Part shown: one piece after another, positions 8,312 through 16,263 of the stretch
How the letters are laid out: the number at the start of each line of letters is the position of its first letter
How positions within the stretch are numbered: the stretch's first letter is position 1
NCBI GenBank assembly: GCA_023954015.1
Contig: JAMLIS010000001.1
Location: forward strand, 124,001-188,000
Source: Burkholderiaceae bacterium
GTDB lineage: Bacteria > Pseudomonadota > Gammaproteobacteria > Burkholderiales > Burkholderiaceae_E
DNA length: 64,000 nucleotides
Direction of reading: 5' to 3'
Translations under genes and position numbers: made by a program
Notes under the pieces: model-generated
Seen by the model: the letters and a program-made list of their open reading frames with translations, nothing else
Told to the model about the DNA's origin: nothing
Databases searched by the model: none

Positions 8312-9202
8312 TCAGCGCCTTCCGCGTCCGGGGACCCCGCTCCACTGCGAGCGCAGCTGCTCGCGCTGCTCGGGCGTCAGGATCTTGTCGAGCTGGTCGG
8401 CCGCGTCCAGCCGCGACTCGAGCATCTGCTGGTGCAGCTGGGCCAGGCGCTGGTTCGCCGCAAGGATCGCGGCACGGTCGCGCGTGCCCGACTCGGCGCC
8501 CCATGCATCCTGCATCTTGTCGATTTCGTCCTGCACCTGGCCCATCAGCGCCCAGTGCGCGCGCCGTTGCTGCCGCTGCAGTTCACGCAACTGCTTGCGC
8601 TGCGCGTCGTCGAGGTCGAGCGAGGCAAGCCCGCGCATCGCTCCCATTCCCGGGCCCCACCCGAAACCGCCCATCGCTCGAGGACCCATGCCCCCGTCGG
8701 AGCCGCCCATCGCTCCCGGGCCCATGCCCCAGCCGCAGCCGCTGCCCCCGGCGAAGCCGGCGCCTGGGCCGTAGCCCTCGGAACCGCCGCGGTGCATGCC
8801 GTAGCCCGGGCCGGAGCCGCCCATCATTCCGGCTCCCGGGCCGCCCATCATTCCGGGTCCGTAGCCGCCCATCGTCCCGCCTCCGGGGCCTCCCGTCATT
8901 CCGCCTCCCGGGCCGCCCATCATTCCGCCTCCCGGGCCGCCCATCATTCCGGGTCCGTAGCCGCCCATCGTCCCCGGGCCCCTGCGCGAGCCCGGGCGGT
9001 AGCGCTCGCCTGTGCCCTCGGTCGAATCGGCGTTCGTCGACTGCGACGAACCGGAGGAGGGCGCGGCGTTCGCCGGCGCCGATGCGGAAGACGGGGAAGT
9101 CGCCGGAGCGGTCGGGCCACTCGACGCCTGCGCGCAGGCGCCGGAGACGCCGAGCGCCAGCGAGAGCGCCGTCAGGACCGGCAGGGGGGAAAAAACTTTC
9201 AC
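8312..9202 (-). CDS. Spy/CpxP-like periplasmic protein with Gly/Met-rich repeats
   Basis: The product is 296 residues. A GTG start at 9202 follows a good AGGAG site and gives a clean signal peptide (KVFSPLPVLTALSLALGVSG, cleaved near ACA-QA). Next come a Ser/Ala/Pro linker, then a long low-complexity domain made of GPGMMGGPGGG-like units (about residues 75-185), then a helical C-terminal domain. That domain carries the Spy/CpxP signature: LDLDDAQRKQLREL and the LTxxQ motif LTPEQREQL. The C-terminal part suggests a periplasmic stress or chaperone-type role. The Met/Gly block could bind copper or silver ions, but that is inference. No CpxRA-like regulator is adjacent. Confidence 0.75.
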   Translation of the reverse strand: MKVFSPLPVLTALSLALGVSGACAQASSGPTAPATSPSSASAPANAAPSSGSSQSTNADSTEGTGERYRPGSRRGPGTMGGYGPGMMGGPGGGMMGGPGGGMTGGPGGGTMGGYGPGMMGGPGAGMMGGSGPGYGMHRGGSEGYGPGAGFAGGSGCGWGMGPGAMGGSDGGMGPRAMGGFGWGPGMGAMRGLASLDLDDAQRKQLRELQRQQRRAHWALMGQVQDEIDKMQDAWGAESGTRDRAAILAANQRLAQLHQQMLESRLDAADQLDKILTPEQREQLRSQWSGVPGRGRR

Positions 9203-9317
9203 GGATCGCTCCTGTGCCGGCGGTTGAGCGGGCCTGCGCGCGGCAGCCGGCGTTGCGTTCGCGCGAAGCTCTCGCGGCCCGATCGGCCGCGGCAAGCTAT
9301 CCTCGCAGTCTGCGCTG

Positions 9318-10301
9318 TTGCGGTTCGGCAGGTTCCCCTTGCTCTCCTATTCCACGCGGTTACTGACGCGCAGTCGCCGCCTCTTCGTATCGCTGATGAA
9401 AGTGATGCTGCCGGTGATGATCGCCGTGCAGCTCGCCGAGCATTGGGGCTGGATCCACGCGCTCGGCCAGGCGATCGCGCCGGCGATGTCCTGGCTCGCG
9501 CTCCCGCCCGAGGCGGGCCTGGTATGGATCACCGGAGCCTTCGTCGGCATCTACGGCGCGATCGCCGCGATGATCGGCCTGGCCCCGCAGCTCGATCTCA
9601 CCGCCGGACAACTGAGCGCGCTTTGCGCGATGCTGCTGTTCGCGCACGCACTTCCGGTCGAGCAGTCGATCGTGCGGCGCGCCGGGGCGAGTTTCTGGAC
9701 AACCGGTGCGCTGCGCATCGGGGTCGCGCTCGTCTACGGCGGGGCGGTTGCATGGCTCAGCCGGCTCACCGGCGTGCTCGACGAGCCGGTGTCGCTCGCC
9801 TGGATGCAGGCGTCGTCGCCGGCGGACCAGCCCGGCGGATTGCTCGCGTGGGCGCAGGCCACCGCCCTGTCGCTGGCGATCACTTTTGCGATCCTCGTCG
9901 CGCTGCTGGTGCTGCTCGACGCGCTCGAGCGCGCCGGCATCACCGCGCGCATCACGTCGATGCTCACGCCGCTGCTTCGCTTCTCCGGACTCGACGCGCG
10001 CGCGGCGCCGGTGACCACCGTCGGCGTGCTGCTCGGCCTGACCTACGGCGGGGCGCTGATCATCGAGGAGTCCGCGAAGCAGCAGTTCGACGCACGCACG
10101 CGCTTTCTCGCGCTTGCCTGGCTGTGCCTGTCGCACGCGCTGATCGAGGACACGATCCTGCTGCTCGCGCTCGGCGCGAACCTGTGGATCGTGCTCGTCG
10201 GACGCGTCGTCGTCACGCTGCTGCTGATCGCGGCGCTGGCCCGCCTGCTGGGCGAAGCGGGGCCGCAGGCTCCGGTGGCCCGCATGCCCGCGGCCGGCTG
10301 A
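9318..10301 (+). CDS. Membrane protein with nucleoside-recognition (gate) domains
   Basis: The product is about 327 residues with at least eight hydrophobic segments. The two related halves each contain a polar-aromatic motif: WITGAFVGIYGAIAAMIGLAP near residue 72, and VGVLLGLTYGGALIIEES near 236. That is the pattern of the Gate/nucleoside-recognition family, related to spore maturation proteins and nucleoside transporters. The transported compound is unknown. The first in-frame start in the open frame is TTG at 9318; TTG at 9339 or ATG at 9396 are alternatives and no site has a strong ribosome-binding sequence. Its stop codon is the first edge of a long palindromic repeat. Confidence 0.75.
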   Translation: MRFGRFPLLSYSTRLLTRSRRLFVSLMKVMLPVMIAVQLAEHWGWIHALGQAIAPAMSWLALPPEAGLVWITGAFVGIYGAIAAMIGLAPQLDLTAGQLSALCAMLLFAHALPVEQSIVRRAGASFWTTGALRIGVALVYGGAVAWLSRLTGVLDEPVSLAWMQASSPADQPGGLLAWAQATALSLAITFAILVALLVLLDALERAGITARITSMLTPLLRFSGLDARAAPVTTVGVLLGLTYGGALIIEESAKQQFDARTRFLALAWLCLSHALIEDTILLLALGANLWIVLVGRVVVTLLLIAALARLLGEAGPQAPVARMPAAG

Positions 10302-10461
10302 GAACGTGTGAACCAATCGTCCATGCCCGTCTCGCGCGCCAGGAAGCGCCCGCTCTTCGTTGCAAATGCTCGCCATATCTACCGATATGGCTGCGCTTTG
10401 CGCCTCGATCGGACGCTTCTTGGCGCGCTTTCCGGTCACGGCCGATTGGTTCACACGTTCT
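10301..10461. repeat. Long palindromic intergenic repeat, copy 1
   Basis: The ends are a perfect 19-bp inverted repeat (AGAACGTGTGAACCAATCG at 10301-10319 and its complement at 10443-10461). The arms continue as an imperfect palindrome to a central hairpin, GCCATATC-TACC-GATATGGC, at about 10372-10391. Only a few mismatches interrupt the pairing, so the RNA would fold into one long stem. The left edge is the last base of the preceding stop codon. The centre (ATGCTCGCC...GGCTGCGC) is shared with the element at 16135-16263, so this is a dispersed repeat family. Confidence 0.85.
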
Positions 10462-10476
10462 GAGCCGAGGCGTCCG

Positions 10477-11670
10477 ATGGACGAGTTCGACTTCGTCGTG
10501 GTGGGCGGCGGAATCGCCGGCGCAGGGGCGGCGTGGGCGCTTGCCGCACCGCACGGCGAAGCGCGCCCCAGCGTCGTCGTGCTCGAGCGCGAGTCGCAAC
10601 CCGGCTATCACTCGACGGGGCGCTCGGCAGCGGTCTTTTCCGCCAACTACGGCAACGACACGATCCGTGCGCTGACGCGCGCAAGCCGCGCCTTCTTCGA
10701 GCACCCGCCGGCCGGGTTCAGCGAGCACCCGCTGTGGTCGCGGCGCGCCTGGCTGTACGTCGCTCGCGCCGAGCAGCTCGAACGACTCGACGCGTGGTAC
10801 GAGCACGCACGCTCGCTCGCCCCGGGGATCGAAAGACTCGACGCCGCGCAGACGCTGCGCTTCGCGCCGATGCTGCGTGACGGCTACGCCGCCGGCTCGG
10901 TACGCGAGCCCGACGGCGCCGACCTCGACGTCGATGCGCTGCATCGCGGCTTCCTGCGCGGCGCGCAGCACCGCGGTGCACGACTGGTCTACGACGCCGA
11001 AGTCGAGACGATCGAGCGCAGCGACGGCGCCTGGCGACTGCGCACCCGACGCGGCGCCCGCTTCGCCGCGCGCGTGCTGGTGAACGCCGCCGGTGCGTGG
11101 GGCGACGAGATCGCTGCGCGCGCGGGCGCGAAACCGATCGGACTGCAACCGAAGCGACGCACGGCGATCCTCTTTCCCGCGCCACCCGACTTCGACCTGC
11201 GCGGTGCGCCGGTGGTCGTCGACATCGACGAGAGTTTCTATTTCAAGCCGGACGCCGGCAAGCTGCTCGGCTCGCCGGCCGACGAGACCGACTGCGCGCC
11301 CTGCGACGCGCAGCCCGAGGAGCTCGACGTCGCGATCGCTGCCGCGCGCATCGAAGAAGCGGTGCGCTTTCCGATCGCGCGCATCGAAAACCGATGGGCC
11401 GGCCTGCGCACTTTCGCGCCCGACCGCTCGCCCGTCGTCGGTTACGACGACGCGGTCGACGGCTTCTTCTGGCTGGTCGGCCAGGGGGGCTACGGCATCC
11501 AGACGGCGCCGGCGCTGTCGCTTGTCGCGGCAGCGCTCGCGCGACGCCAGCCGATGCCTGCCGATGTCGTCGCCGAAGGCATCGCCGAGGCGGCGCTGTC
11601 GCCGCGGCGGCTGCGCACGCGCACCGACCCGGACTGCCGGCCGTCGTCCATCGCGCGAAACACGAGCTGA
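10477..11670 (+). CDS. dauA: D-arginine dehydrogenase-like FAD oxidoreductase (DauA type)
   Basis: The product is 397 residues of the DAO/D-amino-acid dehydrogenase superfamily. The FAD-binding motif VVGGGIAGAGAAWAL is at the N-terminus, followed by LERESQPGYHSTGRSAAVF. Later come the substrate-domain segment GLQPKRRTAILFP, the DESFYFKPDAGKLLGSPADE block and the C-terminal FAD contact GQGGYGIQTAPALS. These segments closely resemble Pseudomonas D-arginine dehydrogenase, which oxidises D-arginine and other D-amino acids to 2-ketoacids. The ATG at 10477 fits the family start; the open frame from 10360 would translate the palindromic repeat. No partner dauB or dauR gene is adjacent, so the physiological substrate is unproven. 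Confidence 0.82.
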   Translation: MDEFDFVVVGGGIAGAGAAWALAAPHGEARPSVVVLERESQPGYHSTGRSAAVFSANYGNDTIRALTRASRAFFEHPPAGFSEHPLWSRRAWLYVARAEQLERLDAWYEHARSLAPGIERLDAAQTLRFAPMLRDGYAAGSVREPDGADLDVDALHRGFLRGAQHRGARLVYDAEVETIERSDGAWRLRTRRGARFAARVLVNAAGAWGDEIAARAGAKPIGLQPKRRTAILFPAPPDFDLRGAPVVVDIDESFYFKPDAGKLLGSPADETDCAPCDAQPEELDVAIAAARIEEAVRFPIARIENRWAGLRTFAPDRSPVVGYDDAVDGFFWLVGQGGYGIQTAPALSLVAAALARRQPMPADVVAEGIAEAALSPRRLRTRTDPDCRPSSIARNTS

Positions 11671-11689
11671 CGCTTTACGGAGATCGATC

Positions 11690-12295
11690 TTGCCTGCACG
11701 CCCGCCCTTTCCCGTTGCCACTGCCTGCGCGGTGGCACTCGCCGCCGCCGCGACGCTCGCCGCGGCGCCCGCCACCGGCGCGCCGGTGCGCCACGTCGTC
11801 GAACCGAACCATACCTTCGTCACCTTCGAAGTCAGGCACTTCGACACCTCCACGGTGCGCGCGCGCTTCGATCGCGTCGACGGCTTCGTCGTCGTGGACG
11901 CGACGGCCAAGCGGGGCGAAGCGGACATCACGATCGACACCGCGTCGATCAGCTCGGGCATCGCCTCCTTCGACGAGCACCTGCGCAACGCGGACTTCCT
12001 CGACGTCGGGCGCTACCCGACGGCGCGCTTCCGCAGCACCGATTTCCGCTTCTTCGGCGATCGCGTCATCTCGCTCGTCGGCGAACTGACGATGCTCGGC
12101 AAGACCCTGCCGGTGCGGCTCGACGCGAGCCACTTCAACTGCTACGACTCGCCGATCGTGAAGGCGCGCGTCTGCGGAGGCGACTTCGAGACGAAGATCG
12201 AGCGCAGCCGGTGGGGGATGAACTGGGGCATCGACCGCGGCGTGCCCGATCGCGTGCGGCTGCTGATCCAGATCGAGGCGGTCGCGCAGCCCTGA
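11690..12295 (+). CDS. YceI-family periplasmic protein
   Basis: The product is 201 residues: a signal peptide (Ala-rich core ending near ATGAP), then the lipocalin-like YceI barrel with conserved segments HTFVTFEVRHFDTSTVRARF, DASHFNCYDS and the C-terminal SRWGMNWGIDRGVPDRV. YceI proteins bind isoprenoid-type lipids, and some are induced by base or stress. The start is TTG at 11690, chosen because GGAG at 11679-11682 is correctly spaced and the signal peptide follows at once. It lies 19 bases after the DauA-like gene and may be cotranscribed. A hairpin follows it. Confidence 0.9.
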   Translation: MPARPPFPVATACAVALAAAATLAAAPATGAPVRHVVEPNHTFVTFEVRHFDTSTVRARFDRVDGFVVVDATAKRGEADITIDTASISSGIASFDEHLRNADFLDVGRYPTARFRSTDFRFFGDRVISLVGELTMLGKTLPVRLDASHFNCYDSPIVKARVCGGDFETKIERSRWGMNWGIDRGVPDRVRLLIQIEAVAQP

Positions 12296-12307
12296 CAGCA
12301 CGGCACG

Positions 12308-12347
12308 AGCGAACGCCGCGCCGCACCTGCGCGGCAGGGCATTCGCT
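12308..12347. terminator. Hairpin between convergent yceI and host-attachment genes
   Basis: An outer stem AGCGAA/TTCGCT (12308-12313 and 12342-12347) encloses an inner 7-bp stem GCCGCGC/GCGCGGC (12315-12321 and 12329-12335). It lies between the stops of two convergent genes, which suits a bidirectional terminator. There is no T-run on either side, so the assignment rests on structure and position only. Confidence 0.45.
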
Positions 12348-12380
12348 GGCCCATCGGCGCCGTGGCCGTACGCGCGTTGC

Positions 12381-12848
12381 TCAGCCGGGCGGCAGCGGCG
12401 GGCGCAGCGATCCCAGACGCTGCGTCAATGCGCGCCGATCGAGATTGATCAGGTCCTTGTCGTGTTCCTCGATCACCGAATCCGCCACCTGCGGATCGAG
12501 CGTCTTGCGCAGCAACCCGAGGAAGCGCGGCGCAGCGGCGATCTTCAGCGCTTCGAAGCGCTTCGCCCGCCTGTTCTCGAGCAGCCACTGCGCGAGCCGG
12601 CGCGCGAACAGCTCCGCCTCGCGATGCAGCTCGTCCTCGCCGGCAGGCGCGGTCGGGTACGAGGCGGACAAGGTTCCCGACCCGGCGCGACGTCCGTAGG
12701 CGTCGCGGCGAAGGTCGGCGGCGTCGGCGCGCGCCGACGGAAAGCTCAGCGTCTCGATCTCGACGAGATTTTCGTCGCGGCCGGGGATTTCGAGAATTCG
12801 GGCCCGGCCCTCGTCGGCAACGACGATCCAGGTGGTACGCGCAGGCAT
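12381..12848 (-). CDS. Host-attachment-type protein (HAP family)
   Basis: The product is 155 residues starting with the typical TTWIVVADEGRARILEI strand. The middle contains the ELHREAELFARRLAQWLLE helix and the segment KIAAAPRFLGLLRKTLDP. This is the family annotated as proteins required for attachment to host cells, related in fold to the archaeo-eukaryotic release factor domain. The true function is poorly known; many members occur in free-living bacteria. It stands alone on the minus strand, 93 bases downstream of the 81-residue gene. Confidence 0.8.
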   Translation of the reverse strand: MPARTTWIVVADEGRARILEIPGRDENLVEIETLSFPSARADAADLRRDAYGRRAGSGTLSASYPTAPAGEDELHREAELFARRLAQWLLENRRAKRFEALKIAAAPRFLGLLRKTLDPQVADSVIEEHDKDLINLDRRALTQRLGSLRPPLPPG

Positions 12849-12941
12849 CGGGGCGATCTCCTTCCGCGGCGGGCGCCGGCCTGCGGCCGCCCTGCCTTCG
12901 TTGCGAGAATGTTCTCGGGACTTTTCTCGAAGGGCTGCGGC

Positions 12942-13187
12942 TCAGTGCCGCTTGCTTTCAGCGTCGACACCGGGTGCGCGTGCACTCGTGTCCGACTTGT
13001 CGGGATCGCACGGAGCCTGCCACTCGCGCAACTCCTGCGCCAGCACCTTTCGGCCGTCTTCCTCGGCGCGACGGATCAGATCGAACACGTTCCTGTCGTC
13101 GACGCGCTCGTGGCCGAGGCCACGAGTCAGGTCACGATAGATGTCCTCGATTTCCTGCGCCCGTGGCGCAGCGTTCGGATCGGGCAT
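12942..13187 (-). CDS. Hypothetical 81-residue charged protein
   Basis: I do not recognise this protein. The start at 13187 is fixed by a GGAGG site 8 bases upstream; the longer frame to 13340 lacks one. The product is soluble, highly charged and helix-prone (EIEDIYRDLTRGLGHERVDD, then VLAQELREWQAP) with a disordered acidic/basic tail. There are no cysteine pairs or membrane segments. It precedes the host-attachment-type gene on the same strand and could be cotranscribed with it. Confidence 0.6.
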   Translation of the reverse strand: MPDPNAAPRAQEIEDIYRDLTRGLGHERVDDRNVFDLIRRAEEDGRKVLAQELREWQAPCDPDKSDTSARAPGVDAESKRH

Positions 13188-13353
13188 GGACGTCCTCCGT
13201 TGCGAGGCAAAAGTCGGCGCCGTCGGCGCCGTGCGCTTTCGATGCCGCATTTCGCATACCCGAGCAGGGCGACCAGCACGTTCACGTGAGGGCGTCCGCA
13301 TCGGGCCTGCGATGATCTGATGCAAACGATGATCTCGCATCGACGATCCCGGC

Positions 13354-15051
13354 TTAACCCGCCGCGAGACCCGAAGTGCGAAAGCGGGCGCCCACTGCCG
13401 CTGCCAGCAAGACCAGCCCTGTGGAAATCGCGATCACAACGATGCCCAGCGCCGACAGCTTCCCCCACAGCCCGTCGTCGGCGAAGGACAGGATCCGCGT
13501 CGCCAGCACTTCGCTGCCCGGGCGCGACAGCACGACCGACAGCGTCAGTTCGCGCAGGAACATCGTTGCCATCAGGATCCACGCCGACACGACGCCGGGG
13601 ACGAGCAGCGGCAGCACGATGCGGCGCATCGTCGTCAGCGCGCCGGCCCCGGCCACGCGTGACGATTCCTCCAGATGCGGGTGGATCTGCACGAACGCGC
13701 TCGCGAGCGGTCGCACACCGTACGGCAAGTAAGTGGCCACATACCCGATGAGCAGCGCGCTCAGTGTCGCGTAGATCGGCGTCTGCACGAACAGCCACAG
13801 GAAGCCGATGCCGATGACGATGCCGGGAAACGAGAACGAAAGGAAAGTGAGCGCTTCCAGCAGCCCTGCACCCCGCGATCGGGATCTCACCGTCGCGTAG
13901 GCAATGAACAGCGACAGCGCCACGCCGAGCGTTGCGCCGACCACGGCGAGAAAAAGGCTGTTGCGCAGCGCTAGTCGCGAGATCGGATCCGCGAATGCGT
14001 CGATCCAGTGGCGCCAGCTCATCTGTGCGAAGGCATCCGCGCTCGGCACCATCGAGTAGGGCACGAAGGACGTGTAGAGCAGCGCCGACACCGGCAGCAC
14101 GATCACGACCAGGCACAACAGGGCGACTGCGGCGAACAGCGGCCAGCGCCAGCGGCCGAGCGCGATCGTCGACGCCCGCCAGCCTCGCCCCGACACGGTG
14201 ACGAAACGCTCGCTCTCGGCGGTAAGGCGGCGGTAGACGGCGATCAGCACCACCGAAAGCGCCAGCGCGCTCATGCCCAGTGCCGCGGCCTGGCCGTAGT
14301 CCGGATCGAAACCGGTAGCGATCATCTCGTATAGCCAGGTAGCGAGCACTTCCACACGTCCGGGCGTACCGAGGACACGCGGCACTGCGTACGAAGCGAG
14401 CGTGCGCACGACGCCGAGGACCAGCGCGGCGAGAATCGCCGGACGCAGCACCGGCAGCGTCACGCACAGCAGCGTGCGCCAGGCGCCTGCGCCGAACACG
14501 CGCGACGACTCCTCGAGCGAGACGTCGAAGGAAGCCATCGCCGGTGCGAGGACCAGGTAGGCGATCGGCATGTTCAGCAGGCCCTCGACGAGGATCATCC
14601 CGCCCATCGAGTAGATGTCGAAAGGCGCCTGCTCCAGTCCCAGCGCCCGCATCAGGGCGAGGTTGATCAGCCCGTTCGACGGGTTCAGCAGCAGCGCCCA
14701 GCTCACCGAGAACAGCAGGTGCGGAATCATCATCGGGACGATCGCCAGCACGTTGAAGAGCAGCTTGAACGGGATGTCGGTGCGCGTGTTCAGGTAGGCG
14801 AGCACGAGCGCCAGCAGCGCCGAGAACAGCGTCGAACCGACCACGAAGACGGCGGTGTCGAGCGCCACGCGCGGCAGCCCCGGGTCGGTGTAGGCGGCGG
14901 CGTACTTCGCCAGCGTGAATTCGCCGAAGCGGTCGAGGCCCGCCGAGAAGCTGCCGAAAGCGAGCATCGCCACCGGTGCGACGGTGAGCAGCCCGACGAC
15001 GACGATCAGGACGAGCGTCGCGTTCGACGCCGGGCGCGGCGCTACTGCCAC
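13354..15051 (-). CDS. ABC transporter permease, Fe(III) type (FbpB-like, two fused domains)
   Basis: The product is about 565 residues with 12 hydrophobic segments, made of two binding-protein-dependent permease domains in tandem, as in FbpB/AfuB/ThiP. The two EAA coupling loops are visible: EESSRVFGAGAWRTL in the first half and EESSRVAGAGALTTM in the second. It forms the membrane channel for the importer whose ATPase and receptor lie upstream. The likely start is GTG at 15051, which overlaps the ATPase gene by 10 bases; the ribosome-binding site is weak, so the exact start is uncertain. The last gene of the operon. Confidence 0.9.
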   Translation of the reverse strand: MAVAPRPASNATLVLIVVVGLLTVAPVAMLAFGSFSAGLDRFGEFTLAKYAAAYTDPGLPRVALDTAVFVVGSTLFSALLALVLAYLNTRTDIPFKLLFNVLAIVPMMIPHLLFSVSWALLLNPSNGLINLALMRALGLEQAPFDIYSMGGMILVEGLLNMPIAYLVLAPAMASFDVSLEESSRVFGAGAWRTLLCVTLPVLRPAILAALVLGVVRTLASYAVPRVLGTPGRVEVLATWLYEMIATGFDPDYGQAAALGMSALALSVVLIAVYRRLTAESERFVTVSGRGWRASTIALGRWRWPLFAAVALLCLVVIVLPVSALLYTSFVPYSMVPSADAFAQMSWRHWIDAFADPISRLALRNSLFLAVVGATLGVALSLFIAYATVRSRSRGAGLLEALTFLSFSFPGIVIGIGFLWLFVQTPIYATLSALLIGYVATYLPYGVRPLASAFVQIHPHLEESSRVAGAGALTTMRRIVLPLLVPGVVSAWILMATMFLRELTLSVVLSRPGSEVLATRILSFADDGLWGKLSALGIVVIAISTGLVLLAAAVGARFRTSGLAAG

Positions 15052-16127
15052 AGCAGCAGGCAGTGTGCGGGATCGATCACGAAATGCACCGGGTCGCCCA
15101 CGTGCAGGTCGACTTCGGGCTCGGTGCGGGCGAGCAGCAGCGTGTCGCCCACGCGCATCTGCGCCTCGTAGAACTCGCCGACGAAGGCGAGCGATTCGAT
15201 GCGCCCTCGCACGAGGTTCGGTACCGGCTCGCCGTCGCCCGGGCGCAGGTGCATGAACTCGGGGCGGATGCACAGCGTTGCCTCGCCGATCCGCAGCGGC
15301 GCGCGCTGCGCGCAACGCAGTCTGCCGAGCGCGCTGTCGACGACGAGCTGGTCGCCCTCCTCGGCGCGCACGGTCGCAGCGACCAGGTTGGCGCGGCCGA
15401 TGAAGTCGGCGACGAAGCGCGTGCGCGCGGCGAAGTAGATCTGCTGCGGAGAGCCGGTCTCGACGATGCTTCCGGCGCGCATCACGGCGATCGAGTTCGA
15501 CAGCGCGAGCGCCTCGACGCGGTCGTGCGTGACGTAGACGGCGGTGATGCCCAGTTCGCCGAGGAAGCGCTCGAGCGCCTTGCGCGTCTCCTCGCGCAGC
15601 TTGGCGTCGAGGTTGCTCAGCGGCTCGTCGAAGAGGATGACTTTCGGCTCGGCGACCAGCGCGCGCGCGAGCGCGACGCGCTGCTGCTGCCCGCCCGACA
15701 ACCGCGTCGCCGAACGGCGCTCGACGCCTTCGAGCTGCACGAAGCGCAGCGCCTCGGCGACCTTCTGCGCGATGCGCGCTTTCGAGGCCCGGCGCACGCG
15801 CAGCGGATACGCGACGTTGTCGAACACCGTCATGTGCGGCCAGATCGCGTAGCTCTGGAACACCATGCCGAGGCCGCGCTTCTCGGGCGGAACCGCGATG
15901 CCGCGCCTCGACGAGAAGACCCGCTCTTCGCCGATCGCGATCTCGCCTTCGTCGGGCGTCTCGAGCCCGACGATGCAGCGAAGCAGCGTGGTCTTGCCGC
16001 AACCGCTGGGGCCGAGCAGCGTAAAGATCGAGTTCGCCGGGATGTCGAGGTCGACGCCGTCGAGCGCGGCGACCGTCCTGCCGTCGGAAACGTAGTGCTT
16101 GCGCAGGCCCTCGACCCGAATCCGCAT
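15042..16127 (-). CDS. ABC transporter ATP-binding protein, Fe(III)/spermidine type (FbpC-like)
   Basis: The product is 361 residues. Walker A GPSGCGKTT is at residues 39-47, the Q-loop is VFQSYAIWPHMTVFDNVAYP, the signature is LSGGQQQRVALARAL, and Walker B is VILFDEPLSNLD. A C-terminal TOBE regulatory domain follows from about residue 240. It powers the permease encoded downstream. The start at 16127 (MRIRVEGLRKHY) matches the family. An open extension to 16214 is made of the palindromic repeat and has no support. Confidence 0.93.
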   Translation of the reverse strand: MRIRVEGLRKHYVSDGRTVAALDGVDLDIPANSIFTLLGPSGCGKTTLLRCIVGLETPDEGEIAIGEERVFSSRRGIAVPPEKRGLGMVFQSYAIWPHMTVFDNVAYPLRVRRASKARIAQKVAEALRFVQLEGVERRSATRLSGGQQQRVALARALVAEPKVILFDEPLSNLDAKLREETRKALERFLGELGITAVYVTHDRVEALALSNSIAVMRAGSIVETGSPQQIYFAARTRFVADFIGRANLVAATVRAEEGDQLVVDSALGRLRCAQRAPLRIGEATLCIRPEFMHLRPGDGEPVPNLVRGRIESLAFVGEFYEAQMRVGDTLLLARTEPEVDLHVGDPVHFVIDPAHCLLLWQ

Positions 16128-16134
16128 CGCACGC

Positions 16135-16263
16135 TTCAGAACGTGCGAAGGAACCGTAGCGAGCGGCCCGAGGTCGCGCCGAGAAGCGCAGCCGTACGCG
16201 AGTACGGCGAGCATCGAAGTTGCGCGATCGGGTCGCGCAGCAGGTTCATTCGCATGTTCAGGC
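16135..16263. repeat. Long palindromic intergenic repeat, copy 2
   Basis: The element is related to 10301-10461. Outer arms TTCAGAACGTGCGAA (16135-16149) and TTCGCATGTTCAGG (16250-16263) are imperfect complements. The centre, GCAGCC-GTACGCGAGTAC-GGCGAGC at about 16177-16201, contains a GTAC stem. The core ATGCTCGCC...GGCTGCGC (minus strand) is identical to copy 1 apart from the variable stem. It fills the 130-base gap between the ABC receptor and ATPase genes, and its edge includes the receptor stop codon (16258-16260). It may lower expression of the downstream ATPase and permease relative to the receptor. Confidence 0.75.

Noticed and set aside
10360-10476. N-terminal extension of the DauA-like protein
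   Set aside because: It translates the right arm of the palindromic repeat; the FAD-binding fold starts right after the ATG at 10477.
13188-13353. Third copy of the palindromic repeat family
   Set aside because: Some words (CACGTTCACGTGA, CGAAATGCGGCATCG) are similar, but the shared centre and compensating stem are not present.
16128-16214. N-terminal extension of the ABC ATPase
   Set aside because: The extension is encoded by the palindromic repeat; the family start and fold begin at 16127.
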